Below are positions 55,825 through 64,000 of a DNA stretch of 64,000 bases, one piece after another. The notes under the pieces were generated by a model. It was not told where the DNA came from. It searched no databases and saw only the letters and a program-made list of their open reading frames with translations. Made by a program: the position numbers and the translations under genes. Source of the DNA: Verrucomicrobiota bacterium (GTDB taxonomy: Bacteria; Verrucomicrobiota; Verrucomicrobiia; Opitutales; UBA2995); contig JAQBYJ010000016.1 of the NCBI GenBank assembly GCA_027622555.1, positions 1 to 64,000 on the forward strand. Direction: 5' to 3'. Each line of letters opens with the position of its first letter. The first letter of the stretch is position 1.

Positions 55825-56673
55825 TCACAGAGCGAATATTTTGTCCATGGCTCTTGAGGTGTTTTCGATGAGTGTTTCAGGTGCGTATTTATAAAACGGT
55901 ACTGGTGGTATCATTTCGGCGGCGACCCAGCCGTCGTAACCAATTTCGGATAGGGCCTGCATAACTGCGGGCCAATTGACGTCACCTGACAGGAGGTCAC
56001 AAAACCCATCCACGGAACCAACCGCACGGCGGTAGTCTTTAAAATGAACACGCTTGATCCGTTCGCCAAGAATAGGAATCCAATGTTCGGGATAACCAGT
56101 GGCCAGAACATTTCCTGCATCGAAATAACTCCCGACGTGGGGAGTATCAAATTGGTCTATAAACACCTTCATCTCCATCGGGCTTAAGAGGAACTTGTTC
56201 CAGACGTTTTCAATCCCGATATTTACACCCAATTCTTCCGCTAACGGTACCGCTTGCTCGATGAAGGCGGTCGCGCGTTCCCAGACTTTGTCGTAAGATA
56301 GCTCCTCGCAACCGGGAATAAAATCGGCGCCTACGGATCCAGGGACGACGAGAATGGTATCAATATGCAGGTGAGAAGCTGTGCGTATCTGTTTGTCTAA
56401 TACTTTCCGCGCATTGGCCCGGGTTTCTTCATTTTCGCTGGCCGGATTTAATCCCCAATACATGCCGGTGGCCAAACCGCTCAACGTGATACCCACTTCA
56501 TTGGCGAGATCAGCTATCTGGTCGAGCTCGGTTTCCGTGGTATCCAGGTTGATCGGTCCGTCTCCACTTACGTCGATTTCAAAACCTTCGAAACCGGCGT
56601 CCTTGGCAATTTGCAGTTTCTGTTTGAGGTCCCAATCTCCGTAGAAGGACCAGATGCTTATAGATTTTTTCAT
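55825..56673 (-). CDS. Sugar phosphate isomerase/epimerase (TIM barrel)
   Basis: A 282-residue xylose-isomerase-like TIM barrel from ATG 56673 (MKKSISIWSFYGDWDL). The strands show EGFEIDV, LSGLATGMYWG, TILVVPGSVG, NIGIENVWNKFLLSP with the metal Glu, GSYFDAGNVLATG and RVHFKDYRR. These give the Glu/Asp/His metal ligands of the AP_endonuc_2 family. It probably isomerises or epimerises a ketose in the pathway. A longer frame starting at 56724 begins inside REPIN E and is rejected. Confidence 0.87.
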   Translation of the reverse strand: MKKSISIWSFYGDWDLKQKLQIAKDAGFEGFEIDVSGDGPINLDTTETELDQIADLANEVGITLSGLATGMYWGLNPASENEETRANARKVLDKQIRTASHLHIDTILVVPGSVGADFIPGCEELSYDKVWERATAFIEQAVPLAEELGVNIGIENVWNKFLLSPMEMKVFIDQFDTPHVGSYFDAGNVLATGYPEHWIPILGERIKRVHFKDYRRAVGSVDGFCDLLSGDVNWPAVMQALSEIGYDGWVAAEMIPPVPFYKYAPETLIENTSRAMDKIFAL

Positions 56674-56695
56674 AAAAGAAAGAATTGGTGATTCA

Positions 56696-56771
56696 AAATG
56701 TAGGAGCAAACTTGTTCGCGACACGAATATAAACAGGCGTACCGGTCGCGAACAAGTTTGCTCCTACATTT
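56696..56771. repeat. REPIN-like palindromic doublet E
   Basis: Perfect 27 bp inverted arms at 56696-56722 and 56745-56771, core TGTAGGAGCAAACTTGTTCG, flank 22 bp. The right arm supplies the TAG stop of the Gfo/Idh/MocA gene ending at 56764; the left edge is 22 bp from the isomerase start. Being perfect, it looks the most recent of the five. Confidence 0.85.
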
Positions 56772-57804
56772 CATATTTATTATCACAGGCAGATTGAATT
56801 TCATTTAGCGTAAGGGCAAGCGAAGCATGGGCATCTTCCAGCGTAGCTATCGTAGGCGCGATGCCAGCCTTTAGGCAATTGGTGAAATAGAGGAGCTCGT
56901 TATAATAACCGCCGAGATCAGATACATTGCCCTCGCCTGAGGTCGATTCTCCAGAGTCCGGTTTGGCGACTTCCAAAGGTTGCGGTTCGTTTTCGCCTTC
57001 ACAGATCATGAGACCTTTTCCGTTACTCGAATCGAAGTCCAACACCGCATTTTCATACAGAGCTTGAAACGACATTTGAAAACCCCACTTGGCTGGGTAA
57101 TTCCAACCACCTTCGGTTGAAACGGTAAGGCCATCGTAATCGAGGAGATTAAAGATATGAACCGGACCACTGTAATCCTCCGTAACCCGACTGGTGAAAG
57201 TCAGCGGTTGCCCGAGAAGCGCTAATACAAAATCGGTATCGTGAATATGGAGGTCGAGCGCTGCTCCTCCTGCCTGATTGGCATCGTTGAGCCAGTTGTC
57301 GACTCCGTAACCGGGGCGACCGGCGCGACGCATCAAGTGAAGGTTGAGCAATCTTCCTCCTCTGCCGGATTTGTGAAAATCCATCAAAGTCTGATACTCG
57401 GGCCAAAAGCGGATACAGTGCCCGACTTGAGCGATGGTTCCATGAGTCTTTGCTGCGGCAAGAATGTCGCCTGCTTCTTCCATGGTTAAAGCCAAAGGCT
57501 TTTCACAAAACAGAGCCTTGCCGGCCTCAATGGCGGTTATGGCGAATGGTCGATGTAACTTCGTTGGTAAGCAGATGTCTACGAAGTCGCAGTCGGTGTT
57601 GGCTAATGCTTCTTCCAAATTGGAGAAAACGGGAGCTGGTGTTCCGAAGGATTGTAGTTTCGCGGCGCTGGATTCGGTATTGGCATCGACTGCCGCAACC
57701 AGTTCAACGCCCTCGAGTTGAGCATAAATTTGCGCGTGCATGCCGCCCATGAATCCGCAGCCGACAAGAATGCCCTTTAAGGGAGTAGTAGTTTTTTCGC
57801 TCAT
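56764..57804 (-). CDS. Gfo/Idh/MocA family oxidoreductase
   Basis: A 346-residue sugar dehydrogenase-like protein: GILVGCGFMGGMHAQIYAQL is the Rossmann start, FCEKPLALTMEEAG has the catalytic EKP Lys, and LDLHIHDTDFVLALLG the C-terminal His helix. The final residues and stop (NKYEM then TAG) run into REPIN E. It overlaps the PIG-L gene upstream by 4 bp. Probably oxidises or epimerises a sugar intermediate in the amino-sugar pathway. Confidence 0.88.
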   Translation of the reverse strand: MSEKTTTPLKGILVGCGFMGGMHAQIYAQLEGVELVAAVDANTESSAAKLQSFGTPAPVFSNLEEALANTDCDFVDICLPTKLHRPFAITAIEAGKALFCEKPLALTMEEAGDILAAAKTHGTIAQVGHCIRFWPEYQTLMDFHKSGRGGRLLNLHLMRRAGRPGYGVDNWLNDANQAGGAALDLHIHDTDFVLALLGQPLTFTSRVTEDYSGPVHIFNLLDYDGLTVSTEGGWNYPAKWGFQMSFQALYENAVLDFDSSNGKGLMICEGENEPQPLEVAKPDSGESTSGEGNVSDLGGYYNELLYFTNCLKAGIAPTIATLEDAHASLALTLNEIQSACDNKYEM

Positions 57805-58652
57805 GAAAATTGTTGCACCCGGCTCTTCACGTCCTGGGTCAATTGGTTTAGGTGTTCGAGTATAAAATCAGAAATGGTTAATGAAGTGTCGTGGATGAGT
57901 GGAGTCAGGTCGATTCCCCAAGTAATGAGTTCTGCCTGATCGGGACTATGAGAATCGAAGAAGGTCGCATTGGCGCGACACCGACCTTGCACCGCCAGAT
58001 CGTAGCGTTTTCCGCCAGTGATTTGAGAATCGAAGGTAAGGGTGAGTTTTTCGAAGAGCTCCGGATTTGCACCGTAATCCATTGGTACTTTTTCCGAATC
58101 GGATAACCAGTCGAGGCCCCGCCAGACCTCGCAACCGATGATACGTTTTGGAATGTGGTGGTTCGCAGTTTGTCGCAGTGCTTCAATGGAAGCGGACATC
58201 ACAGCGACATGCGTGTCATGCTTATCGGCTGGCTGGTGAAGGTAGACTGTTTGCGGGCGCATTTTTAGCAGGATGTTTGCGATATCTTCAGTAACCGCCT
58301 TGCGTTCAGGTCCTTTAATTTGACTGCTCCGATAGTCTAATTGAAACTGTGCCGCATACTGACCGATGTCGGCTGCTTTGCGTTGTTCTTCTCGCCGGAT
58401 TTCGCGAATCTCATCGTTGTTATAACTTGAATACGGGCCTACGCGAGAGCTTCCCCGTCCATCGGTTATGGTTACACCGGTAAACCAATTCCCGTCATTT
58501 CCAAAACACGCCGATATACCCTCGTAAGCCATGAACTCCAGATCGTCCTGATGGGCTCCGATTGCAAGGTGAGTGGTGGATTGGAGGGCCTGCTCAATCG
58601 AGAAATCTTTGTTTAACCAGATATCCGTTTCTGTATTGTGGAATGGAAGCAT
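57801..58652 (-). CDS. PIG-L family N-deacetylase
   Basis: A 283-residue zinc-dependent deacetylase of the PIG-L/LmbE family. The first metal motif is GAHQDDLEF (His34, Asp37), and the distal His residues are in LHQPADKHDTHVAV; both are intact. The family removes acetyl groups from GlcNAc-type substrates. In this operon it is a good candidate for deacetylating the imported N-acetylated sugar before deamination. It follows the NagB/PIG-L fusion by 23 bp and overlaps the oxidoreductase gene. Confidence 0.87.
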   Translation of the reverse strand: MLPFHNTETDIWLNKDFSIEQALQSTTHLAIGAHQDDLEFMAYEGISACFGNDGNWFTGVTITDGRGSSRVGPYSSYNNDEIREIRREEQRKAADIGQYAAQFQLDYRSSQIKGPERKAVTEDIANILLKMRPQTVYLHQPADKHDTHVAVMSASIEALRQTANHHIPKRIIGCEVWRGLDWLSDSEKVPMDYGANPELFEKLTLTFDSQITGGKRYDLAVQGRCRANATFFDSHSPDQAELITWGIDLTPLIHDTSLTISDFILEHLNQLTQDVKSRVQQFS

Positions 58653-58675
58653 TTGAAAAGTGTCGTCAGGTTGAG

Positions 58676-60610
58676 CTATTCAGACTCGAGAATCTCGTTC
58701 AGGTTAATGCGTTTGAACGCTTCTATAGCTTCATATTCGGCCATGCCAACCGCATCGTAATCGGCCGCGGTGTTGCGGTTAAGCTCATCGGTTTGTTGCC
58801 AGATTTCCTTGTGCGCGGAATCCCGTAAAGGGAATTGCCGCCGTTGAGAACGGTATTGAAAACTGGCTTCTACCTTGAGGTTAAGCTCATCCGGACTAAG
58901 AGGCACGGCCATATCGATTTCGAAAAGTGGCCATTCTTGACCAATGCCCCGGTAACTCCAAAGATAGGTGTCTTTGATCCATGGGTCCTTAGCGACTTCT
59001 TTAAGTGCTTGTTTGAGGAGGTAATAGCTGATTCCTGAAACGGAACCGGGATCGGCGTGCCCTCCGGTGAAATATATCTGGTGAGGTTCCACTTCCCTTA
59101 AGAGAGCCACGAGTTTGTCCTTGTCTTCACCGGTGGCGTGAAATGCGCGGTAACGGCCGTTTTCGTAAAATGGAAGATCCAGGAATTGTAGGTTTTCTTT
59201 GGAGATTTTTAAATTGTGAGAAGCGTCACCTGCTTCGTTCCGGCGAACAAGCGACTTCACCTGGCGAATGGATTTTGAATCCCCAGCATTACTTGCGGAG
59301 TCCTGAAGCTCAGTAAGTAATACAGAAGCAACCTGACCCAAACTAAAATCCTCAGCCTTTTTCAGATTTAGTTGGGTTTCCATTTCACTCATGAGGGAAA
59401 GAATCTGCCGGGCCATACTGTCGGGTACGGCCAGGTTGCCTGAGGTTAGATAAGCTAGGTTAACTTCGCTGCCCTGATTCTTCAGACGATGAATGGTCCC
59501 GCCCATACAAAGAACATCTTCATCGGGTTCTGGAGCGAGTACCAGGACACGCTTGGGGAACGGGCTTGCTCGTTCGGGTCTATTACTGTCGTCCGCTTTC
59601 GGTTTTCCTCCTGGCCAACCCGTGATGGTGTGCTGGGTTTGATTAAAGACACTTATGTTCAGATCGTAGGCAGGGCCGACTTCGGTCAGCAATTCGCCGA
59701 GGCCGAATTCGTTGTAGTCGGAATCTTGAAGTTTGAGTATAGGTTTCTGCGTCTTTTTCGATAGCCAAAGTACGGCTTTGCGAATGGTGCGTTTATCCCA
59801 ATCAACCGGGCCAACGAGCCAGGGAATACGAAATCGGGTTAACAATTCTGAGGCAGGGTCGTCTATAAAAAATCGTACGTCGGGGTGACCTTGCAGCAAA
59901 CCGGCGGGCAGGTTTTCATTGGGTGCTTCCTCCACTGCTTGTTGAACGACTCCCGCCTTCGCTTGGCCCCAAGCCATGAGGACTATTCGTTTGGCTTTGA
60001 GGATGGTCCCTACGCCCATGGTAATTGCGTACCGAGGCACATTGGCTTCGCCTAAAAAGTCTCGGGCGGCATCACGCCGGGTGAGGGCATCGAGGCTAAC
60101 GAGCCGTGTTTTGGAATCGCGGGTTGACCCGGGTTCGTTAAAGCCAATATGCCCTGTGCGGCCAATTCCCAGGATCTGGTAATCCAGGCCACCGACTTTA
60201 TCGATCTCCCCATCATACGCAGCACATGAAGCATACACCTTGGAGCGTTCAATCGTCCCGGAAGGGAGGTGTACTTGATTTTTTGGGATATCTACCTGGC
60301 TGAATAGGCGTTGCCACATGAATTGGTGGTAGCTTTCCGGGTGGTCGGTATTGAGCCCGTAATATTCGTCCAAATTGAACGTGATGACGTTGCGAAAACT
60401 CAGATTCTCCTCGCGATGCAGTCTGACCAATTCCTGGTAAACGGGGAGGGGGGTTGAACCGGTTGCCAGTCCTAAGACGGCTTGTTTTCCCTCTTTTGAT
60501 CTTTGTTTGATCAGGTCGGCAATTTCACTGGCGACCATTCTGGCAGCGGCGGATGAATTCTGGAAAACTCGGGTTGAAATACGTTCAAATTGCTCTGCTT
60601 CAGTACTCAT
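58676..60610 (-). CDS. NagB-type deaminase fused to a degenerate PIG-L domain
   Basis: A 644-residue two-domain protein from ATG 60610 (MSTEAEQFERISTRVF). The N-terminal ~260 residues are glucosamine-6-phosphate deaminase: LGLATGSTPLPVYQEL, FNLDEYYGL and GHIGFNEPGS. The C-terminal ~270 residues match PIG-L (VLVLAPEPDEDVLCMGGTIH, YLTSGNLAV), but the metal motif HPDD is changed to EPDE, and the distal His motif is lost in YFTGGHADPGSVSG. The second domain thus looks catalytically dead and may be structural or regulatory. Such fusions are known in Bacteroidetes. It is the first gene of the operon, divergent from the AraC regulator. Confidence 0.88.
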   Translation of the reverse strand: MSTEAEQFERISTRVFQNSSAAARMVASEIADLIKQRSKEGKQAVLGLATGSTPLPVYQELVRLHREENLSFRNVITFNLDEYYGLNTDHPESYHQFMWQRLFSQVDIPKNQVHLPSGTIERSKVYASCAAYDGEIDKVGGLDYQILGIGRTGHIGFNEPGSTRDSKTRLVSLDALTRRDAARDFLGEANVPRYAITMGVGTILKAKRIVLMAWGQAKAGVVQQAVEEAPNENLPAGLLQGHPDVRFFIDDPASELLTRFRIPWLVGPVDWDKRTIRKAVLWLSKKTQKPILKLQDSDYNEFGLGELLTEVGPAYDLNISVFNQTQHTITGWPGGKPKADDSNRPERASPFPKRVLVLAPEPDEDVLCMGGTIHRLKNQGSEVNLAYLTSGNLAVPDSMARQILSLMSEMETQLNLKKAEDFSLGQVASVLLTELQDSASNAGDSKSIRQVKSLVRRNEAGDASHNLKISKENLQFLDLPFYENGRYRAFHATGEDKDKLVALLREVEPHQIYFTGGHADPGSVSGISYYLLKQALKEVAKDPWIKDTYLWSYRGIGQEWPLFEIDMAVPLSPDELNLKVEASFQYRSQRRQFPLRDSAHKEIWQQTDELNRNTAADYDAVGMAEYEAIEAFKRINLNEILESE

Positions 60611-60707
60611 TGTGATCTCGAATTTCAATTATATCACTTTGATTCTGGTAAAAACTAAGCAATTACTGCATTGAACTTAGCGTTTCCGATTCGTTTAATG
60701 CTGATTT

Positions 60708-61598
60708 ATGCGTTTTTCTCTTATCCAGGATACTCTAAGTCTTAATTCTCCCGATGACTACTTTACCGGTCGTTCGGCCGAGGATATTTGTATCCCGCGC
60801 AACCTGATCGTGTTCTCTCGTAAAACGAACAAGGACTTGCAGCGAAAATCGTTCGATGGGTACCCTCACCATCGTTATGTGTTAGTGTTCAACCTCATGA
60901 CGGAAGGCACAATGAATGTGGATGGGATTCATTGGCGGCTTAAGCCTGAAAACGCTTTGATGGTTTTCCCTTACCAGTTTCATCACTTTATTGATTTGGC
61001 TGATCGCAACCTGGTTTGGTTGTTTATTACATTTGAGCTGGAGTTGCCGACGGCCATGCAGGGCTTTCGGCATAGAATCCTCCAAATGGATCAACGCTGC
61101 CATGAATTGTTGGCGCGCATCATCAATCATTATAGAGAGCTGTCCGGTGAACGTTCTAACCGTCGGCTTACCTTGGACTGTGCGATGTTAATTAATCATT
61201 TGCGGGAGCAGGTCAGGGATGACCCAACTGTCGCAATGCTCTCGGGAAATGTGAAAGGATCCTCGAATGCTCTAATCCGGGGAATTCAGAACTGCCTCAC
61301 ATCCAATGCAGGATCCCTGCAAAGCGTGTCGGACATCGCATCGGAACTGAACATGTCGGAAAGTAATCTTCGGGCGGTTTTCAGACAACAGTTTAACATT
61401 AGCCTTGGGGCTTACATCAAAAATTTCCGAGCTCACCTGGCTATCCAATTGATGCAAAATCCCCGAATGAGTTTTACCGATATTGCGTTCGAGTTGGGAT
61501 TTACGACCCTGTCATCATTTTCTCGTTTCTTCGCTAATACGATCGGCGTGTCTCCCCGTCAGTATCGCAATAACGTTGCCAAGGGTACTGGGAATTAG
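60708..61598 (+). CDS. AraC-family transcriptional regulator
   Basis: A 296-residue regulator with an N-terminal cupin-like ligand domain (GTMNVDGIHWRLKPENALMV, a beta-rich stretch) and a C-terminal double HTH: SVSDIASELNMSESNLRAVF and MSFTDIAFELGFTTLSSFSR, ending FFANTIGVSPRQYR. It is divergent from the NagB fusion with a 97 bp gap and probably controls the amino-sugar operon in response to a sugar. The binding site is not evident by eye. Confidence 0.9.
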   Translation: MRFSLIQDTLSLNSPDDYFTGRSAEDICIPRNLIVFSRKTNKDLQRKSFDGYPHHRYVLVFNLMTEGTMNVDGIHWRLKPENALMVFPYQFHHFIDLADRNLVWLFITFELELPTAMQGFRHRILQMDQRCHELLARIINHYRELSGERSNRRLTLDCAMLINHLREQVRDDPTVAMLSGNVKGSSNALIRGIQNCLTSNAGSLQSVSDIASELNMSESNLRAVFRQQFNISLGAYIKNFRAHLAIQLMQNPRMSFTDIAFELGFTTLSSFSRFFANTIGVSPRQYRNNVAKGTGN

Positions 61599-61634
61599 AG
61601 CGGTTTCAAAAATTGAAAATGAGCGTTTCCTACT

Positions 61635-62984
61635 TCACTTCTTATAAGTAAAGCCAAGTTTGTCCAAGCCGCTCTGAACTTCCTCGCACGACATAAACAA
61701 ATCCCAAAATAAACCTGATCTGAAATTTTCGATCATTACGATCATAGGCCCTTGGTCGATTGCCAGGTATCTTGGGGCAACCCAACCGTCGTCGGGGCGA
61801 AAGGCATCGTAGAGTCCGGCGGGTCCATTCAAGAGCTCACCGTAATTTTCAACAAAACCACGCATCGCCTTCAACGACTCTTCCGGAGTGTAGGGTATCG
61901 AGCTGATGGCTGCAGTTGGAGAAATAACTCCAATATCTTTGTCAGGCCGATGGGATGCGTATCCGATGGTTCCATTTTTGGGTGAATAGCTGGAAGTTAG
62001 TCCCCAGCAATCTTCCCCATAACCTCCGTATCCGTTCGGGTTTTCAACACAATGGCGGTAGTGAGTTAAAGCATGGTTCCTGTTCAGATCCCAATAATTT
62101 CCGTATGCATCTTCCAGGTTTCGTGGGTCCAGGCCGAGGTAAGAATAATGAGCCCAAAAGAGCGGCCCAACCGGTGAGTCATCGGTATCGTAATGATCAA
62201 GCACCCGGTCCAATCCATAGTATGTGTCCTCGGCCTCCACGGCGCCGTCTCTCGCCCAGCAATGATGATAGACTTCAGCTTGGGTGCCATGGGTCGGAGA
62301 GGAAGCTGCCAACACGTGAGTTATGAGAGTTTCATTATACCCTCTGAGCGCAAAATCCATTTCGAATCCATAGTTGGGAGACCAGTGCCAATATAAGTTT
62401 TCTGATTTTTGGGTATACCAGTCCCATTCCATCTCTTGCCAAAGGGCATTAATTTGTTCAGCCAATCTTCGTTCCTTAGGTACCTTTTGGTCGCAGTATT
62501 GACGTACGCACAATAGCCCCTGAATTAAGAAAGAACTTTCCACCAGATCTCCTCCGTCGTCCTTTTTGCTAAATGGTTTGGTTTTTCCGGTTTCTCCATT
62601 CAACCAGTGTGGCCATACGCCATGAAACTGGTCGGCCTTTTCAAGAAAGTCCACGATCCGGGTCAATCTGGCGATGCCTTCTGCCCGGCCAATATAACCT
62701 CTTTCAATTCCCACAAGTATAGCCATCACTCCGAATCCTGTGCCACCGGTAGTCACGATGTTGGAGTCGCTTAGAGGGTAATCGCCATCAGGATGATATC
62801 TCTCGCGTGCCAACCCTGAACTGGGTTCGGCATAGTCCCAGAAATACTTGAAGGATTGGGATTGAACAAAGTCGAGTAACTCCTCATCGGACATCGCGGT
62901 TTTAGCGAATCCGGTTTCGTTGATGGGTTTTTGACAGCCATACAAGAAGGCAGTCGCCGCAACTATTAGTGGGAGAATATGCAT
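61635..62984 (-). CDS. GH144-like glucoamylase-type lipoprotein
   Basis: A 449-residue exported (alpha/alpha)6-barrel protein. The lipoprotein signal ends VAATAFLYGC. LLDFVQSQSFKYFWDYAEP, TTGGTGFGVMAILVGIERG, WPHWLNGETGK, and the C-terminal GPAGLYDAFRPDDGW and IDQGPMIVMIENFRSGLFW match the putative glucoamylase group (COG5368), which includes GH144 endo-beta-1,2-glucanases. It may cleave a beta-glucan. It ends 37 bp from the convergent AraC gene and is not part of the amino-sugar operon. Confidence 0.82.
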   Translation of the reverse strand: MHILPLIVAATAFLYGCQKPINETGFAKTAMSDEELLDFVQSQSFKYFWDYAEPSSGLARERYHPDGDYPLSDSNIVTTGGTGFGVMAILVGIERGYIGRAEGIARLTRIVDFLEKADQFHGVWPHWLNGETGKTKPFSKKDDGGDLVESSFLIQGLLCVRQYCDQKVPKERRLAEQINALWQEMEWDWYTQKSENLYWHWSPNYGFEMDFALRGYNETLITHVLAASSPTHGTQAEVYHHCWARDGAVEAEDTYYGLDRVLDHYDTDDSPVGPLFWAHYSYLGLDPRNLEDAYGNYWDLNRNHALTHYRHCVENPNGYGGYGEDCWGLTSSYSPKNGTIGYASHRPDKDIGVISPTAAISSIPYTPEESLKAMRGFVENYGELLNGPAGLYDAFRPDDGWVAPRYLAIDQGPMIVMIENFRSGLFWDLFMSCEEVQSGLDKLGFTYKK

Positions 62985-63539
62985 GAGCTTAGGCCGAGCG
63001 GTTTATGAAATCCACTATCTCTGGTTTCGGTAATGCGATCCAGAACAATTTTGCGGAAAGCAGTTTGTCCGTTCTGGCAGAAGGGCAGATCTCATTTGAG
63101 CAAAAAGCATCTCACTAAAGGTGTTTCACCACGGAAGTATCGGAGCCGCTTTTCAAAAAAATGCCCGGTATGGGAATGGATTAACCCTACGCCAGCCGTC
63201 TTATGGATAGTGTTGCTTGAACTCTTTTCTTTACTTCAAGCGAAGCAATTTCCGAACGATTGACTTTTAGGATGATTCTGGCGCATAACAAGTATTCGTT
63301 CGTAAAATCCCTTTGCCACTAAAAGAAGAACCGTCAAATCTACCAATCTATGTTGCCAGTTTTTGCTCCTCTCCCTGAAATCCTTACCTCTGCGTCCTGC
63401 CCCGGGCAAAGTCCATGGACTGCGCCGCTAAAAAGAAAATTTCTATCAGTAATCGTAGGGGTTGACGTAGAATCAGGAATCTCGTCCTTTCGCGCGTAGC
63501 GAGCATATTACCGCTTCCCCCTATTGCGATAATCTACGA
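62985..63539. other. Intergenic region with one repeat copy
   Basis: 555 bp without a convincing gene; a 76-codon frame at 63033-63263 is rich in Arg/Lys/Ser/Cys and has no recognisable motif. A dispersed repeat copy lies at 63419-63452. Confidence 0.45.
63419..63452 (-). repeat. Dispersed repeat, copy 5 (minus orientation)
   Basis: On the minus strand: TTACTGATAGAAATTTTC, then TTTTTAGCGGCGCAG. It matches the left part of the other copies and shares the GCGGCGCAG variant with the copy at 28355, then diverges. Confidence 0.65.
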
Positions 63540-64000
63540 ATGAATACGGAACGATTGGCACTCAAATCAAGGCGAGGAGTTTCGCCGGGCTGGTGGCTAG
63601 TGCCACTCGCGGCGGTTCTGATTCTGGGACTGGTATTTCTATCTGGATGCAAGGATGACGGTCGCGCGATAAACGGGAATCCAGACACCCAACAATCCTT
63701 CAGCTCCCCCAACGCCGATGCTCACTTCAAAATCACCCTTCCGATCGAGCTCTCCCGCCTGGCCAATGAATGGGAAGCCCAACAGGCGCTGATTCTCAGC
63801 ATTTCCTATTCTAAGGCATTGGAGGATCTCGAGAACATCCGGAACTTAGCTAGCATATTGGACGTTGCCCACAACTATTTGGACATTTACGTCTTTGGCG
63901 ATCAAGAGGAGTACAAGCAATACGCCCAATTCCTGTCCTTGATCAGCCAGCATCCCAGGATCGAGTTGATCTTGGAAAAGACCCGCTTCATCGATTCTCG
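63540..64000 (+). CDS. Lipoprotein, agmatine-deiminase-like, partial
   Basis: The first 153 codons of a gene that runs off the window. A signal with WWLVPLAAVLILGLVFLSGC predicts a lipoprotein. After a Ser/Asn-rich linker, SRLANEWEAQQALILSISY resembles the first strand of the peptidylarginine/agmatine deiminase fold (usually R-x-x-AEWEPQ), and ILDVAHNYLDIYVFGDQEEY fits the next strand. The catalytic residues lie beyond the window, so the family call rests on this N-terminus only. Confidence 0.5.
   Translation, partial: MNTERLALKSRRGVSPGWWLVPLAAVLILGLVFLSGCKDDGRAINGNPDTQQSFSSPNADAHFKITLPIELSRLANEWEAQQALILSISYSKALEDLENIRNLASILDVAHNYLDIYVFGDQEEYKQYAQFLSLISQHPRIELILEKTRFIDS

Noticed and set aside
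56674-56724. N-terminal extension of the TIM-barrel isomerase
   Set aside because: Encoded by REPIN E and outside the conserved fold; ATG 56673 starts directly before the first strand.
63033-63263. 76-codon plus-strand frame
   Set aside because: Basic, Cys/Ser-rich composition without motifs, in a gap that holds a repeat.

Overview
The window reads as chromosomal DNA of a Verrucomicrobiota bacterium, most likely class Opitutia (Puniceicoccales-like, probably marine). This is inferred from an exosortase-associated EpsI protein and a PEP-CTERM protein, a large set of sulfatases with SSS symporters, Gfo/Idh/MocA oxidoreductases and a GH109 enzyme, and a eukaryote-like UDP-glucose dehydrogenase. 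No rRNA or intact tRNA is present to confirm it.

Positions 1-22800 are conserved backbone: a glycosyltransferase remnant, epsI-like and PEP-CTERM genes, serS-tilS-ftsH, an aminotransferase, ugd, rsmA and trpC on the minus strand, mazG, a zinc peptidase, xerC, a MOSC protein, a DinG-type helicase, a P1B-4 metal ATPase, cysH, a DHFR-like protein, and prfB with a programmed +1 frameshift.

Positions 22800-28400 hold a small integrative element. It starts at a tRNA-3'-end-like attachment sequence and carries a tyrosine integrase, an excisionase-like HTH protein, two unknown genes and a primase-polymerase/DUF3987 helicase. It has no visible structural or conjugation genes. Its right edge meets a dispersed ~50 bp repeat that separates two N-terminally truncated genes.

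Positions 28400-33300 are a scrambled zone with DUF4174, a convergent pair of DoxX-like paralogues, an esterase, two sulfatase fragments and several copies of the same repeat.

Positions 33300-63000 are a catabolic region. It contains four apparently intact sulfatases, a class I aldolase, a DEAD-box helicase, two SSS symporters, one MFS carrier, three Gfo/Idh/MocA dehydrogenases, a GH109 alpha-N-acetylgalactosaminidase, a NagX-like membrane acetyltransferase, a PIG-L deacetylase and a NagB/PIG-L fusion. The minus-strand run 48006-60610, next to a divergent AraC regulator, looks like one operon. Inferred pathway: extracytoplasmic desulfation, release of GalNAc by GH109, import by SSS, deacetylation by PIG-L, deamination by the NagB domain. 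A second minus-strand cluster (37245-44756) handles another, unidentified sugar. Between them lie a serine hydrolase and a two-gene cassette with nuclease-like folds behind a palindromic promoter region.

The most unusual feature is a set of five REPIN-like palindromic doublets confined to 41.5-56.8 kb. Two lie in frame inside sulfatase signal-peptide regions, adding 24 residues each, and two supply the stop codons of oxidoreductase genes. The window ends inside a lipoprotein resembling an agmatine-deiminase-family protein.
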